A stretch of DNA of 64,000 nucleotides from Vibrio gigantis (GTDB lineage Bacteria; Pseudomonadota; Gammaproteobacteria; Enterobacterales; Vibrionaceae), in assembly GCF_024347515.1 (NCBI RefSeq), contig NZ_AP025493.1, forward strand, positions 1,364,001 through 1,428,000. The letters are read 5' to 3'. Below, in pieces: positions 17,036-25,182 of this stretch. The notes below the pieces were generated by a model. It made no database searches. It saw only the letters and a program-made list of their open reading frames with translations, and was not told the DNA's origin. How positions within the stretch are numbered: position 1 is the first letter of the stretch; each line of letters opens with the position of its first letter. The translations under genes and the position numbers were made by a program.

Positions 17036-18376
17036 ATGCAACGTATTGCTTTAATTGAAGATGACGCGATTGTGCGTCAAGCAACCAGCCAATGGTTACA
17101 GTTGGCGGGCTTTGATGTCACCGCATTTGAAGTAGGGCAAGATGCTTTAAATGCCGTAGAGTTGGGGGACTTCCAAACCATCATCACCGATGTTCGCTTA
17201 CCTGATATTGATGGTGTTGAACTGCTAAGACGCTTTAAAAGCCTTGTGCCAGATGTGCCCGTTATCTTGATTACAGGTCACGGTGATGTTGATATGGCGG
17301 TGAAAGCGCTACAGCAAGGCGCGTATGATTTCATTGAAAAGCCATTCGACCCAGAGCGCCTATCTCAAACGGTATCGGAAGCGGTTGAAAAACATCAAAG
17401 TGGCCAAGATAGAAACAGTCGTCAGAACTATCTGGATAACCTTAAGGGCATTGAACAGGTGCTGATTGGTCGCAGTAAGGTGATGTGTGAACTACGCGAG
17501 CAAATTCAGAAAGTCGCTTCCATAGACACCAACGTGATCATTTATGGTGAGACCGGCTGTGGTAAAGAGCTGGTTGCTTCTTGTTTGCATGAGTTTAGCG
17601 AGCGAAAAAGACACCCTTTTGTACCGCTCAATTGTGGCGCGATCCCAGAAAACCTCTTTGAAAGCGAGTTATTTGGGCATGAAGCTGGTGCGTTTACTGG
17701 TGCCGCCAAGCGACGCATTGGTAAGCTTGAATTTGCCGACAAAGGCACGGTGTTTCTTGATGAAATAGAGAGTATGCCGCTGTCGATGCAGGTAAAAGTG
17801 CTGCGAACCTTGCAAGATAATGTTGTAGAACGCGTGGGTGGTAATCAGCAACAACATGTTGATCTACGAGTGGTCTCTGCTTCGAAAAGCGATCTACTTA
17901 ATCATCCTGATTTTCGCCAAGATCTTTTCTATCGTTTGAACGTTGCCCAACTGCATTTACCTCCCCTTAGTGAACGAGAAGACGATGCTTTGATTCTTTT
18001 CGAACACTTCACTCAAGAAGCGAACAGTGAAACCCGAGTTGCCAGTGAGGCCGATCGTTATGCCTTGTTGTCGTATGCATGGCCGGGCAATGTACGTGAG
18101 CTGCGTAATGTGGCGATTCGTTTTGCACTGGATGAAAGCCTCACTGTTGGCGATATTTTGTCGTGTCGACCTAACTCAGTAACAGAATCAACTACGGCAG
18201 GCATCCCATTGGCGGTTCAGGTTCAGAGCTTTGAGCGAAAAGTGATTCATGATGCGCTAGTGCGTTATCAAGGGCGCATCAATGATGTGATGCAAGACTT
18301 GGATTTACCCCGCCGAACATTGAATCAAAAAATGGTGCGCTATGCGTTGAACCGAAGCGATTATGTCGATTCGTAA
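17036..18376 (+). CDS. Sigma54-dependent response regulator, DctD-like (REC-AAA-HTH)
   Basis: A 446-residue activator. The receiver domain (about 1-120) has acidic residues EDD and the phosphoacceptor Asp52 (TDVRLPD). The AAA domain (about 140-370) shows Walker A GETGCGKE, the sigma54-contacting GAFTGA loop and Walker B FLDEIE. A Fis-type helix-turn-helix ends the protein. ATG at 17036 is used because the receiver domain begins there; an open frame extends upstream to 16832 but reads as non-domain sequence. Phosphorylated by the divergent kinase, it should drive the sigma54 promoter at 18624-18639 through the three repeats upstream. Functional link is inference from adjacency. Confidence 0.9.
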   Translation: MQRIALIEDDAIVRQATSQWLQLAGFDVTAFEVGQDALNAVELGDFQTIITDVRLPDIDGVELLRRFKSLVPDVPVILITGHGDVDMAVKALQQGAYDFIEKPFDPERLSQTVSEAVEKHQSGQDRNSRQNYLDNLKGIEQVLIGRSKVMCELREQIQKVASIDTNVIIYGETGCGKELVASCLHEFSERKRHPFVPLNCGAIPENLFESELFGHEAGAFTGAAKRRIGKLEFADKGTVFLDEIESMPLSMQVKVLRTLQDNVVERVGGNQQQHVDLRVVSASKSDLLNHPDFRQDLFYRLNVAQLHLPPLSEREDDALILFEHFTQEANSETRVASEADRYALLSYAWPGNVRELRNVAIRFALDESLTVGDILSCRPNSVTESTTAGIPLAVQVQSFERKVIHDALVRYQGRINDVMQDLDLPRRTLNQKMVRYALNRSDYVDS

Positions 18377-18411
18377 GTGATGAGGAGATGAGAGGTGCTG
18401 TCATAAATCAA

Positions 18412-18429
18412 TGAGCAAAAAATGGCTCA
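18412..18429. promoter_or_regulatory. Upstream activator site 1
   Basis: TGAGCAAAAAATGGCTCA is an imperfect inverted repeat (TGAGC/GCTCA arms), about 195 nt upstream of the sigma54 promoter. It shares the TRAGCAARAAATRGCTCA pattern with sites 2 and 3. Confidence 0.65.
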
Positions 18430-18521
18430 CCTCATATTTGTTACTTTATAAACATTGATCACATAAATACGACGCAGTGTGACTTAGCTATCTTTAAATA
18501 GATGTTAAAGCTTACTTTGAA

Positions 18522-18539
18522 TAAGCAAAAAATAGCTCA
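18522..18539. promoter_or_regulatory. Upstream activator site 2
   Basis: TAAGCAAAAAATAGCTCA lies 110 nt after site 1 (start to start), close to 10.5 DNA turns. Likely bound by the adjacent sigma54 activator. Confidence 0.65.
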
Positions 18540-18555
18540 TTGATTCGTGGTCAAA

Positions 18556-18573
18556 TAAGCAAGAAATAGCTCA
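18556..18573. promoter_or_regulatory. Upstream activator site 3
   Basis: TAAGCAAGAAATAGCTCA lies 34 nt after site 2 and about 70 nt upstream of the sigma54 -24 element. It is followed by a CTCATTTTAAATGAG palindrome at 18570-18584. Confidence 0.65.
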
Positions 18574-18623
18574 TTTTAAATGAGTCTTGGAATTAAATTC
18601 AATTAAAACAGTGATTTAAAAAC

Positions 18624-18639
18624 TGGCATTGCGCTTGCT
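18624..18639 (+). promoter_or_regulatory. Sigma54 (-24/-12) promoter for the TAXI-TRAP operon
   Basis: TGGCATTGCGCTTGCT matches the sigma54 consensus TGGCAC-N5-TTGCW with one mismatch and correct spacing. It lies 59 nt before the binding-protein start codon, just downstream of three activator-type repeats and of a gene for a sigma54 activator. Together with these sites it accounts for the 320-nt gene-free stretch 18377-18697. Confidence 0.85.
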
Positions 18640-18697
18640 ATCTAACGATTGTTGTTAACAAAAATATAACGTGAATAACTCTACATGGAGAGTAACA

Positions 18698-19711
18698 ATG
18701 AAATACAACAAGCTAGTTAAAACTTTAGCAATCGCAATGGCCTCTATTGGCCTTATCAGCAACGCCTCAGCTCAAGAAGATCGCAGCTACATTTTAGCGA
18801 CGGCCTCAACGGGTGGTACTTACTATCCAGTGGGGGTGGCTTTAGCGACATTGAGTAAAGTTAAGCTTGCGCCAAAGCAGCACTTTTCTTTAGCGGCTAT
18901 CAGCTCTGCGGGATCGGGCGAGAACGTGAAACTTCTCAATGAGAACGAAGCGCAGTTTGCCATTCTGCAAGGTTTGTATGGCGCGTGGGCGTGGCAAGGG
19001 CTTGGTCCATATGAGAAGTCAGGCAGTCAAAAACAACTGCGTTCAGTCTCTATGCTATGGCAAAACGTTGAACACTTTATTGTGCGCTCTGATCTGACAG
19101 AAACGGGCACCATGAGTGATTTAGAAAATCTAAACGGCAAAAAATTCTCTATCGGTAAGAAGAACTCAGGTACAGAGAATTCAGGACGCCAGATCATGCA
19201 AGGCCTGTCGGTTAACCCAGAACAATTTAAACTCGCCTTTATGGGTTACGGCGGCAGTGCAAGTGCACTACAAAATGGCACCATTGATGGCATGAATACG
19301 CCTGCTGGTGTGCCTGTTGGTGCGGTAACTCAAGCCTTTGCAGCCTTGGGTGAAGACATTCAAATCCTGTCATTTACCGATGCACAAATCAAACAAGCGA
19401 ACGGCGATTACAACATCTGGACCAAGTACGAGATCCCAGCGAACACTTACCCTGGTGTTGATAAGCCGATCACCACTATCGCACAACCTAACTTCCTAGC
19501 GGTTCGTGAAGACATCTCTGAAGAAGATGTTTATCAGCTGACTAAAGCTATCTATGAAAACCTACCTTTCCTACAAGGTATCCACAAAGCAACCAAAGCA
19601 ATGGCTCTCGAGAAAGGGATCGCAGGTCTGCCTGTTCCACTTCACCCGGGCGCTGCACGTTACTACCAAGAAGTGGGCATCGATGTCCCTTCTGAGTTGA
19701 TCGTTAACTAG
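18698..19711 (+). CDS. TAXI-family TRAP transporter solute-binding protein
   Basis: A 337-residue periplasmic receptor with a signal peptide (cleavage likely after SNASA). The TAXI signature ATASTGGTYYPVG follows the mature start, with SSAGSGENV, FSIGKKNSGTENSGRQI and the late ANTYPGVDKPITTIAQPNFLAV segment. TAXI receptors feed fused TRAP permeases and known ones bind glutamate or C5/C4 dicarboxylates. ATG at 18698 is chosen for GGAGAG 7 nt upstream; a GTG at 18671 is in frame but unsupported. It is the first gene after a sigma54 promoter and is followed by the permease and L-2-hydroxyglutarate oxidase, so a 2-hydroxyglutarate/2-oxoglutarate-like ligand is the best guess. Confidence 0.88.
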   Translation: MKYNKLVKTLAIAMASIGLISNASAQEDRSYILATASTGGTYYPVGVALATLSKVKLAPKQHFSLAAISSAGSGENVKLLNENEAQFAILQGLYGAWAWQGLGPYEKSGSQKQLRSVSMLWQNVEHFIVRSDLTETGTMSDLENLNGKKFSIGKKNSGTENSGRQIMQGLSVNPEQFKLAFMGYGGSASALQNGTIDGMNTPAGVPVGAVTQAFAALGEDIQILSFTDAQIKQANGDYNIWTKYEIPANTYPGVDKPITTIAQPNFLAVREDISEEDVYQLTKAIYENLPFLQGIHKATKAMALEKGIAGLPVPLHPGAARYYQEVGIDVPSELIVN

Positions 19712-19712
19712 C

Positions 19713-19855
19713 TTACCTGTTGTCAGGTAACTATTGGTTATGAGCTATTAGTTCGTGAACTCACGGTTTGTCGCGAACTAGCTGTTTGCCATCAACTACC
19801 CCCTTCGTGACTTAATTGCTTGGTGCACGTTCGCTCAAGAATGTGTTCGTGCACC
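19713..19855 (+). repeat. Three successive stem-loops between binding-protein and permease genes
   Basis: Stem 1 is TTACCTG/CAGGTAA (19713-19730), immediately after the stop. Stem 2 is TAGTTCGTGA/TCGCGAACTA (19749-19780). Stem 3 is GGTGCACG/CGTGCACC (19822-19855). None has a T-run. They probably protect the binding-protein mRNA and reduce permease expression. Confidence 0.6.
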
Positions 19856-19909
19856 TCCTTACTTTATGGATTTTCTCTTCGTGTTTGCTGCGGAGAGCAG
19901 GAGTTTTCT

Positions 19910-22087
19910 ATGAGCGATTCGCTGCAGCAGGAACTGAAAAAATTTGAACTGCCGACCCGAACGGATTTTCCTTGGGTAGGCAAAGCGATAACAACAATGG
20001 GAGTGATACTCTCTCTATTACACATTTGGTTTAACACCTTATCTACCTTGCCAGAACTTTGGATCTCGGCGACCCACTTCGCCGGTTTCGCGATCATTTG
20101 TGCGCTTTGGTATCCCGCCCATATTTCATTGAAAAGAAGCAAAATTGCTTTGGCTGTGGACATCGGGATCGCCTTGGCGGCTCTGGCTTGTCTTATCTAC
20201 ATTCCTTTTGCTGAAGATGCACTTTATGAGCGAGGCGTGAAGTTTATCGCCAGTGATTGGTTCTTCTCTATCTTGGCAATTGCCATTGTTATTGAGCTGA
20301 TTCGTCGCACCATGGGTTGGTTTATTCCGGTGCTTATCTTGGTGTGTTTGAGCTATGTGGTGCTGTGGGGGCAATGGACCAGCGGCATCTTCCATTTCCC
20401 GGGTTTGAGCCTTGAAACTCTGCTTTATCGAAGCTTTTACTCATCAGAAGGGATGTTTGGTTCTATCTCAAGAATCAGCTGGACCTTTGTATTCATGTTC
20501 ATCTTATTTGGCGCATTCTTAGTGCGTTCGGGTGTCGGTGATTACATCATTGATGTGTCTCGCGCAGCGGCTGGAAAAGTGATTGGTGGCCCCGGTTTCA
20601 TCGCGGTAATTGGCTCAGGCTTAATGGGTTCAGTGTCTGGTTCTAGCGTGGCAAACACAGTATCGACGGGCGTGATCAGTATCCCTTTGATGCAAAAGGC
20701 AGGCTTCCCTTCGCGTTTCGCGGCAGGTGTTGAAGCGGCTGCATCGACGGGCGGGCAGTTGATGCCACCAGTGATGGGGGCGGGTGCGTTTATCATGGCG
20801 TCTTACACGCAGATCCCTTATGTAGATATCATTGCGGTTTCCTTCTTACCGGCGCTTATCTACTTCTTGTCGGTAGCGTTCTTCGTGCGTATTGAAGCCA
20901 AACGTAGTGGCGTGCAAAAAGTCACTTCTGGCTGTGAACCTCTATTGAAGGTATTGCTGTCGGGCTGGCACAACCTGATCCCACTAGCGGTGTTGGTGAC
21001 TCTGTTGGTGAAGGGCTTCACACCGACTTACGCAGCGGGTATCTCGATTCTGTCTGTCGTAGTGGCTTCATGGTTCTCTAAAAATCACAAAATGGGACCA
21101 AAGGCGATCATCGAAGCGCTTTCTCAAGGTGCGAAAAATATGGCGACCACGGCGGTACTGCTAGTAGGTATTGGCCTCGTTATCAACGTGATCAGCACTA
21201 CCGGGATTGGTAACACCTTCTCGTTGATGATCAACAGTTGGGCGAACGGTGATTTGTTGGTGATGATAGCCTTAATCGCGCTGGCATCTTTGATTTTGGG
21301 TATGGGCTTACCAGTAACCGCGGCTTATATCGTGTTGGGTACTCTGTCTGCTCCAGCCTTGTACAAACTGATTGCTGAAAGCCAGTTGCTCGACTTGTTG
21401 GTTTCGGGTCAGTTACCCGAACAGGCGAAAGCGATCTTCATGTTGGCGGCACCCGAAAAATTAGATTTATTGAATGCGCCAATGGCACTCGAAACAGCCA
21501 AAGAGATGATTGCGTTAGTACCTGCTGATTTTGTGGAAACCCTGCTTGAGCAAAGCTTGGGCTTGGAAGCGATCAGCCTTGCGCTGCTTTCTGCACACTT
21601 GATCATCTTCTGGTTATCGCAAGACAGCAACGTAACACCACCAGTTTGCTTAACCGCATTTGCAGCCGCGACTATTGCTAAAACACCGCCAATGAGAACC
21701 GGTTTAATGGCGTGGAAGATTGCCAAAGGCTTGTACTTGGTGCCACTGCTTATCGCTTACACCAACTTAGTAAGTTGGGATGTGACCTCGGTTTTGGTCA
21801 CAGGTGGCTTTGCTATCATTGGTACTTACGCGTTTGTTGCCGCGATTGAGGGTTACTTAGAGAGTGAAATTAATCTCGCGCTTCGTGCCGTGTTGATTGC
21901 ACTGGGTGTGGCTTTGGTTTGGCCTGATGTGTCAATCGTGATTCGCTTGGTGTGTGTGGCTCTGTTTATCGCTATCTTCATCTACAGCGGTCGTAAGTAC
22001 GATATCAATCAAGTGAAAAAAGAATCGGACGATGAGCAAGAATCGTTGCCTCAAACCGAACCTGACACTGTCGCGTCTTCCCTATAA
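19910..22087 (+). CDS. TAXI-type TRAP transporter fused permease (4TM/12TM)
   Basis: A 725-residue inner-membrane protein fusing the small and large TRAP permease subunits. The first hydrophobic block (about residues 25-165) is the 4TM part. The DctM-like part contains GPGFIAVIGSGLMGSVSGSSVANTVSTG and GGQLMPPVMGAGAFIMA, its hallmark sodium/ligand loops, and a second inverted repeat with GMGLPVTAAYIVLG and DSNVTPPVCLTAFAAATIA. The C-terminal end resembles the DUF3394-type extension and closes with an acidic cytoplasmic tail. ATG at 19910 follows AGCAGGAG. It works with the upstream TAXI receptor. Confidence 0.92.
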   Translation: MSDSLQQELKKFELPTRTDFPWVGKAITTMGVILSLLHIWFNTLSTLPELWISATHFAGFAIICALWYPAHISLKRSKIALAVDIGIALAALACLIYIPFAEDALYERGVKFIASDWFFSILAIAIVIELIRRTMGWFIPVLILVCLSYVVLWGQWTSGIFHFPGLSLETLLYRSFYSSEGMFGSISRISWTFVFMFILFGAFLVRSGVGDYIIDVSRAAAGKVIGGPGFIAVIGSGLMGSVSGSSVANTVSTGVISIPLMQKAGFPSRFAAGVEAAASTGGQLMPPVMGAGAFIMASYTQIPYVDIIAVSFLPALIYFLSVAFFVRIEAKRSGVQKVTSGCEPLLKVLLSGWHNLIPLAVLVTLLVKGFTPTYAAGISILSVVVASWFSKNHKMGPKAIIEALSQGAKNMATTAVLLVGIGLVINVISTTGIGNTFSLMINSWANGDLLVMIALIALASLILGMGLPVTAAYIVLGTLSAPALYKLIAESQLLDLLVSGQLPEQAKAIFMLAAPEKLDLLNAPMALETAKEMIALVPADFVETLLEQSLGLEAISLALLSAHLIIFWLSQDSNVTPPVCLTAFAAATIAKTPPMRTGLMAWKIAKGLYLVPLLIAYTNLVSWDVTSVLVTGGFAIIGTYAFVAAIEGYLESEINLALRAVLIALGVALVWPDVSIVIRLVCVALFIAIFIYSGRKYDINQVKKESDDEQESLPQTEPDTVASSL

Positions 22088-22113
22088 TTTAAAGGACTGA
22101 ATGTAGGAATATT

Positions 22114-23328
22114 ATGAACTCAATATACGACTATATTATCGTTGGTGGTGGCATTGTTGGTGTGTCGACGGCATGGCAACTTCAACAAGCTCATCCAGAT
22201 AAAAGCATCCTTTTAGTCGAGAAGGAACGTGGCTTTGCGCAGCACCAAACCGGTCACAACAGTGGTGTGATTCACGCTGGCGTTTACTACGCTCCGGGCA
22301 GTTTAAAGGCGGATTTTTGTAAGCGTGGCGTCGAGCGCACCATCGCCTTTTGCAGCCAACACGATATCCCCGTCGAAAACTGCGGTAAGCTGTTGGTCGC
22401 GACCAATCAGCAGGAAGTGGAGCGCATGAACGCGCTCTATCAACGTTGTCATGATAACGACATTGATGTCGATCTCTTGGATCAGGCGCAACTGAAACTT
22501 GCTGAGCCAAATATCACGGGCTTGGGCGCGATTTATGTCAAAACCACCAGTATCGTCGACTACAAAAAAGTCACCGAAGTAATGGCTCAAGAGTTTGTTG
22601 AAGCGGGTGGCAAACTTAGCCTTGGCACTGAAGTGATTATGGCAGATGAGCAAGAAGATGAGGTGCAGCTAACGTGTAAAGTAGATGGTCAAACTCTACA
22701 ACTGAACAGCCGATTTTTGATCACTTGTTCTGGTTTGATGGCCGATAGAATGACTAGCATGCTGGGCATTGAAACCGACTTCCAAATCGTGCCTTATCGC
22801 GGTGAGTATTATCAGTTGGACGCCAAACACAACCAAGTGGTGAATCATCTTATCTATCCGATCCCTGACCCTGAACTGCCATTCTTGGGCGTGCATTTAA
22901 CACGTATGATTGATGGCTCCGTAACAGTAGGGCCAAATGCAGTTCAAGGCTGGAAGCGAGAAGGTTATGGCAAGCTTAATTTTAGTTTCAAGGACACGCT
23001 GCAGATGCTCAGTTTTGCGGGTTTTTGGAAGGTGACTGCGAATCACCTGAAAACCGGTTTGGTCGAGTTTAAGAACTCGTGGTGGAAGCCGGGCTATCTA
23101 AAGTTGGTTAATAAGTACTGCCCAAGTATTACGGTGTCAGATTTCAAACCATATCCAGCAGGCATTCGTGCCCAAGCGGTACTCAAAGATGGCACCCTGG
23201 TTCATGACTTCCTGTTTGCGGAAAGCCCAAGAAGCCTGCACGTGTGTAATGCTCCATCGCCTGCGGCAACTTCTGCGATGCCGATTGGTGAGTATATCTG
23301 TACTAAGGTGATGAAGAAAACGTCTTAA
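22114..23328 (+). CDS. lhgO: L-2-hydroxyglutarate oxidase/dehydrogenase
   Basis: A 404-residue FAD flavoprotein that oxidises L-2-hydroxyglutarate to 2-oxoglutarate, passing electrons to the quinone pool or oxygen. The Rossmann motif IIVGGGIVGVSTAWQL, the covalent/FAD-adjacent GHNSGVIHAGVYYAPGSLKA stretch and the C-terminal YPAGIRAQAV segment are the LhgO pattern. It begins 26 nt after the permease stop and so belongs to the sigma54-controlled operon. That linkage implies that the TAXI transporter imports L-2-hydroxyglutarate or a compound yielding it. Confidence 0.88.
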   Translation: MNSIYDYIIVGGGIVGVSTAWQLQQAHPDKSILLVEKERGFAQHQTGHNSGVIHAGVYYAPGSLKADFCKRGVERTIAFCSQHDIPVENCGKLLVATNQQEVERMNALYQRCHDNDIDVDLLDQAQLKLAEPNITGLGAIYVKTTSIVDYKKVTEVMAQEFVEAGGKLSLGTEVIMADEQEDEVQLTCKVDGQTLQLNSRFLITCSGLMADRMTSMLGIETDFQIVPYRGEYYQLDAKHNQVVNHLIYPIPDPELPFLGVHLTRMIDGSVTVGPNAVQGWKREGYGKLNFSFKDTLQMLSFAGFWKVTANHLKTGLVEFKNSWWKPGYLKLVNKYCPSITVSDFKPYPAGIRAQAVLKDGTLVHDFLFAESPRSLHVCNAPSPAATSAMPIGEYICTKVMKKTS

Positions 23329-23390
23329 TAGCCATGCGAATGGACTACTAGCTGGTTGTGCTAGTGGTTATTAAGACACAGTAGATAATA

Positions 23391-23445
23391 AAATCCGCGA
23401 GATCTCGTTTTTAATCCAATTAGGAATGAGGTCTTGCGGATTTTT
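23391..23445. terminator. Bidirectional terminator between lhgO and the aminopeptidase gene
   Basis: AAATCCGCGAGATCTC pairs with GAGGTCTTGCGGATTT with three mismatches/wobbles, ending in TTTTT on the plus strand. Confidence 0.7.
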
Positions 23446-23482
23446 GGTTCTAGCTCGATCGGATTAATTTAGCTAGTCAGCC

Positions 23483-25039
23483 CTAGAGAGAATCAGGAAC
23501 AAAGTTAGCTACGATAGAGACATCGCTGAAGTTGCGATAGCCGCGCACCATGATGCTAAATTCACCCGCAGGTTTGTTCAATACACATTGTTCGTTGCTG
23601 CTGTTCTGGTATGGGCGGCAGTCAAAGTTTGCTTTTGATACCACACCGTTATATTTGACGTATAAGTCAGCATCGCCACTGCGAGGGCCTGTTAATGTTA
23701 TCGTTAACTGACCAGCACTTTGAGTCGTAAAGGTGAAGAACTGCTCTTCACCATATCCTGCAGCAAGTCCTTCAACAGGCACGTCATTTTGCAGCTCTTT
23801 AGGGCCTGCAACGGGCGAATCAAGGCTAGTTTCGACAAGGTAGGCAATCGCCAGTTTGGCGAACTTGGTCGCATGTGTCGCGGTTGGATCGGAGTTCTCA
23901 AGCGTGTCGTGCTCTGTATGAATACTTGGATTGTAGTCGTTAAACATGCTCTCGAATGGCATGGCGGCTGGGTAGCCAACATTGTGCCAAGAGGCGTGAT
24001 CAGAACAGGCGTAGCCACAATCATCGAAACCGTAACTGATGTCGCTGGCATAGGTGTCTATCAGCTCGCTGAGGTAGGCGGTGAGGTTACTGTCGGTATA
24101 GTCTGTAATGAAGGTGATATCGTGCGCTGAACCGTTGTAGTTGGTCATGTCTAATTGCAGTACTGACACAACGTTAGCTTGCTCATCCCTTAATGCATTG
24201 GCGAGATCTTGTGAACCGCGCAGCCCCACTTCTTCCGCTGCATAGCCGTAGAATTTGATAGTTTTGTCTGGCTGAATACCGCTGGCGATCATCAGACGCA
24301 GTGCTTCAGTAACGGTTGCAATGCCAGACGCATCATCATCGGCTCCCGGTGAGATGGTGCCTTCGCTTGTCCAAGACCCAACAGTCGAATCAAGGTGTCC
24401 GCCAACAACGACGATCTCTTCAGGGTATTTCGCGCCTAGCAGTGTCACTTCAACGGATTTTTGTGGATACTCGGCATGCGTGATTTGGCGGGCAGACGCA
24501 TAAGGCACATCCTTAATTTCCGTTTTCCAACGCTCTAAAAGCCAATCTGAAGCAGCGACACCAGTAGAAGTAGTATAAAAACGGTTGGTGAAGTTGGTTA
24601 GATTTTCAATGGTCGTGACCATGTTGTTTGGCTCGACCTGAGCGAGGAGGTCATTAACCGTGTCTTGATGGCTGATCACCGGTTTTTCGAAGGTGCTCAT
24701 GGTCAGTGGCATCGCTGCGGCTTTGAGCGCACTTGCTTTGTCTTCGTGTACCATGTAGCCACCACAACGGTGGGTTTCTTCATGCATGTGGCTAGAGAGT
24801 TTAGCTAGCTGTTTTGCGTTGATTTTCGCGACGATGGAATGCTTGTTTCTCGTCACGCTTGGGTAAACCGTTGCGCCATGCTGAGTCATTATATGTTGTG
24901 CGTCAGCATCGGTGGTGATCCAAACCTCTTCGTTCGCTGGTGGTGTGATGCCTAGGGATGCGTAAGCCGAAGTACTGTTGATTAAGGCTAGAGAACCTCC
25001 GAGTACAGCTAAAGCTAGCATGCTTTTTTGAATAGCCAT
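23483..25039 (-). CDS. Secreted M28 aminopeptidase with C-terminal PPC domain (Vibrio leucyl aminopeptidase type)
   Basis: A 518-residue two-zinc aminopeptidase for extracellular peptide trimming. Signal peptide about 1-27. An N-terminal propeptide-like region (about 30-120) precedes the M28 domain (about 125-410). The metal ligands are seen in order: GGHLDST (His215), PGADDDASG (Asp234), YAAEEVGLRGS (Glu pair), QLDMTNY (Asp) and SIHTEHDT (His). A PPC domain (about 420-515) with DADLYVKYN and a Cys pair follows; it is normally removed during maturation. It lies 143 nt downstream of the M4 protease gene on the same strand, giving an endo- plus exopeptidase pair. Confidence 0.92.
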   Translation of the reverse strand: MAIQKSMLALAVLGGSLALINSTSAYASLGITPPANEEVWITTDADAQHIMTQHGATVYPSVTRNKHSIVAKINAKQLAKLSSHMHEETHRCGGYMVHEDKASALKAAAMPLTMSTFEKPVISHQDTVNDLLAQVEPNNMVTTIENLTNFTNRFYTTSTGVAASDWLLERWKTEIKDVPYASARQITHAEYPQKSVEVTLLGAKYPEEIVVVGGHLDSTVGSWTSEGTISPGADDDASGIATVTEALRLMIASGIQPDKTIKFYGYAAEEVGLRGSQDLANALRDEQANVVSVLQLDMTNYNGSAHDITFITDYTDSNLTAYLSELIDTYASDISYGFDDCGYACSDHASWHNVGYPAAMPFESMFNDYNPSIHTEHDTLENSDPTATHATKFAKLAIAYLVETSLDSPVAGPKELQNDVPVEGLAAGYGEEQFFTFTTQSAGQLTITLTGPRSGDADLYVKYNGVVSKANFDCRPYQNSSNEQCVLNKPAGEFSIMVRGYRNFSDVSIVANFVPDSL

Positions 25040-25182
25040 TTGTCGTCCTTTTTATGGTGAGTATTGTTATGTTGATGGGTGTGATTTTTGTGTAATGCGT
25101 GGATGTTTTTGTGTAGATGTTTCATGCGATAAACAGACAATAGAGAAAAGGGCCCCTTGCGGAGCCCTGAATTTGCTATCGA

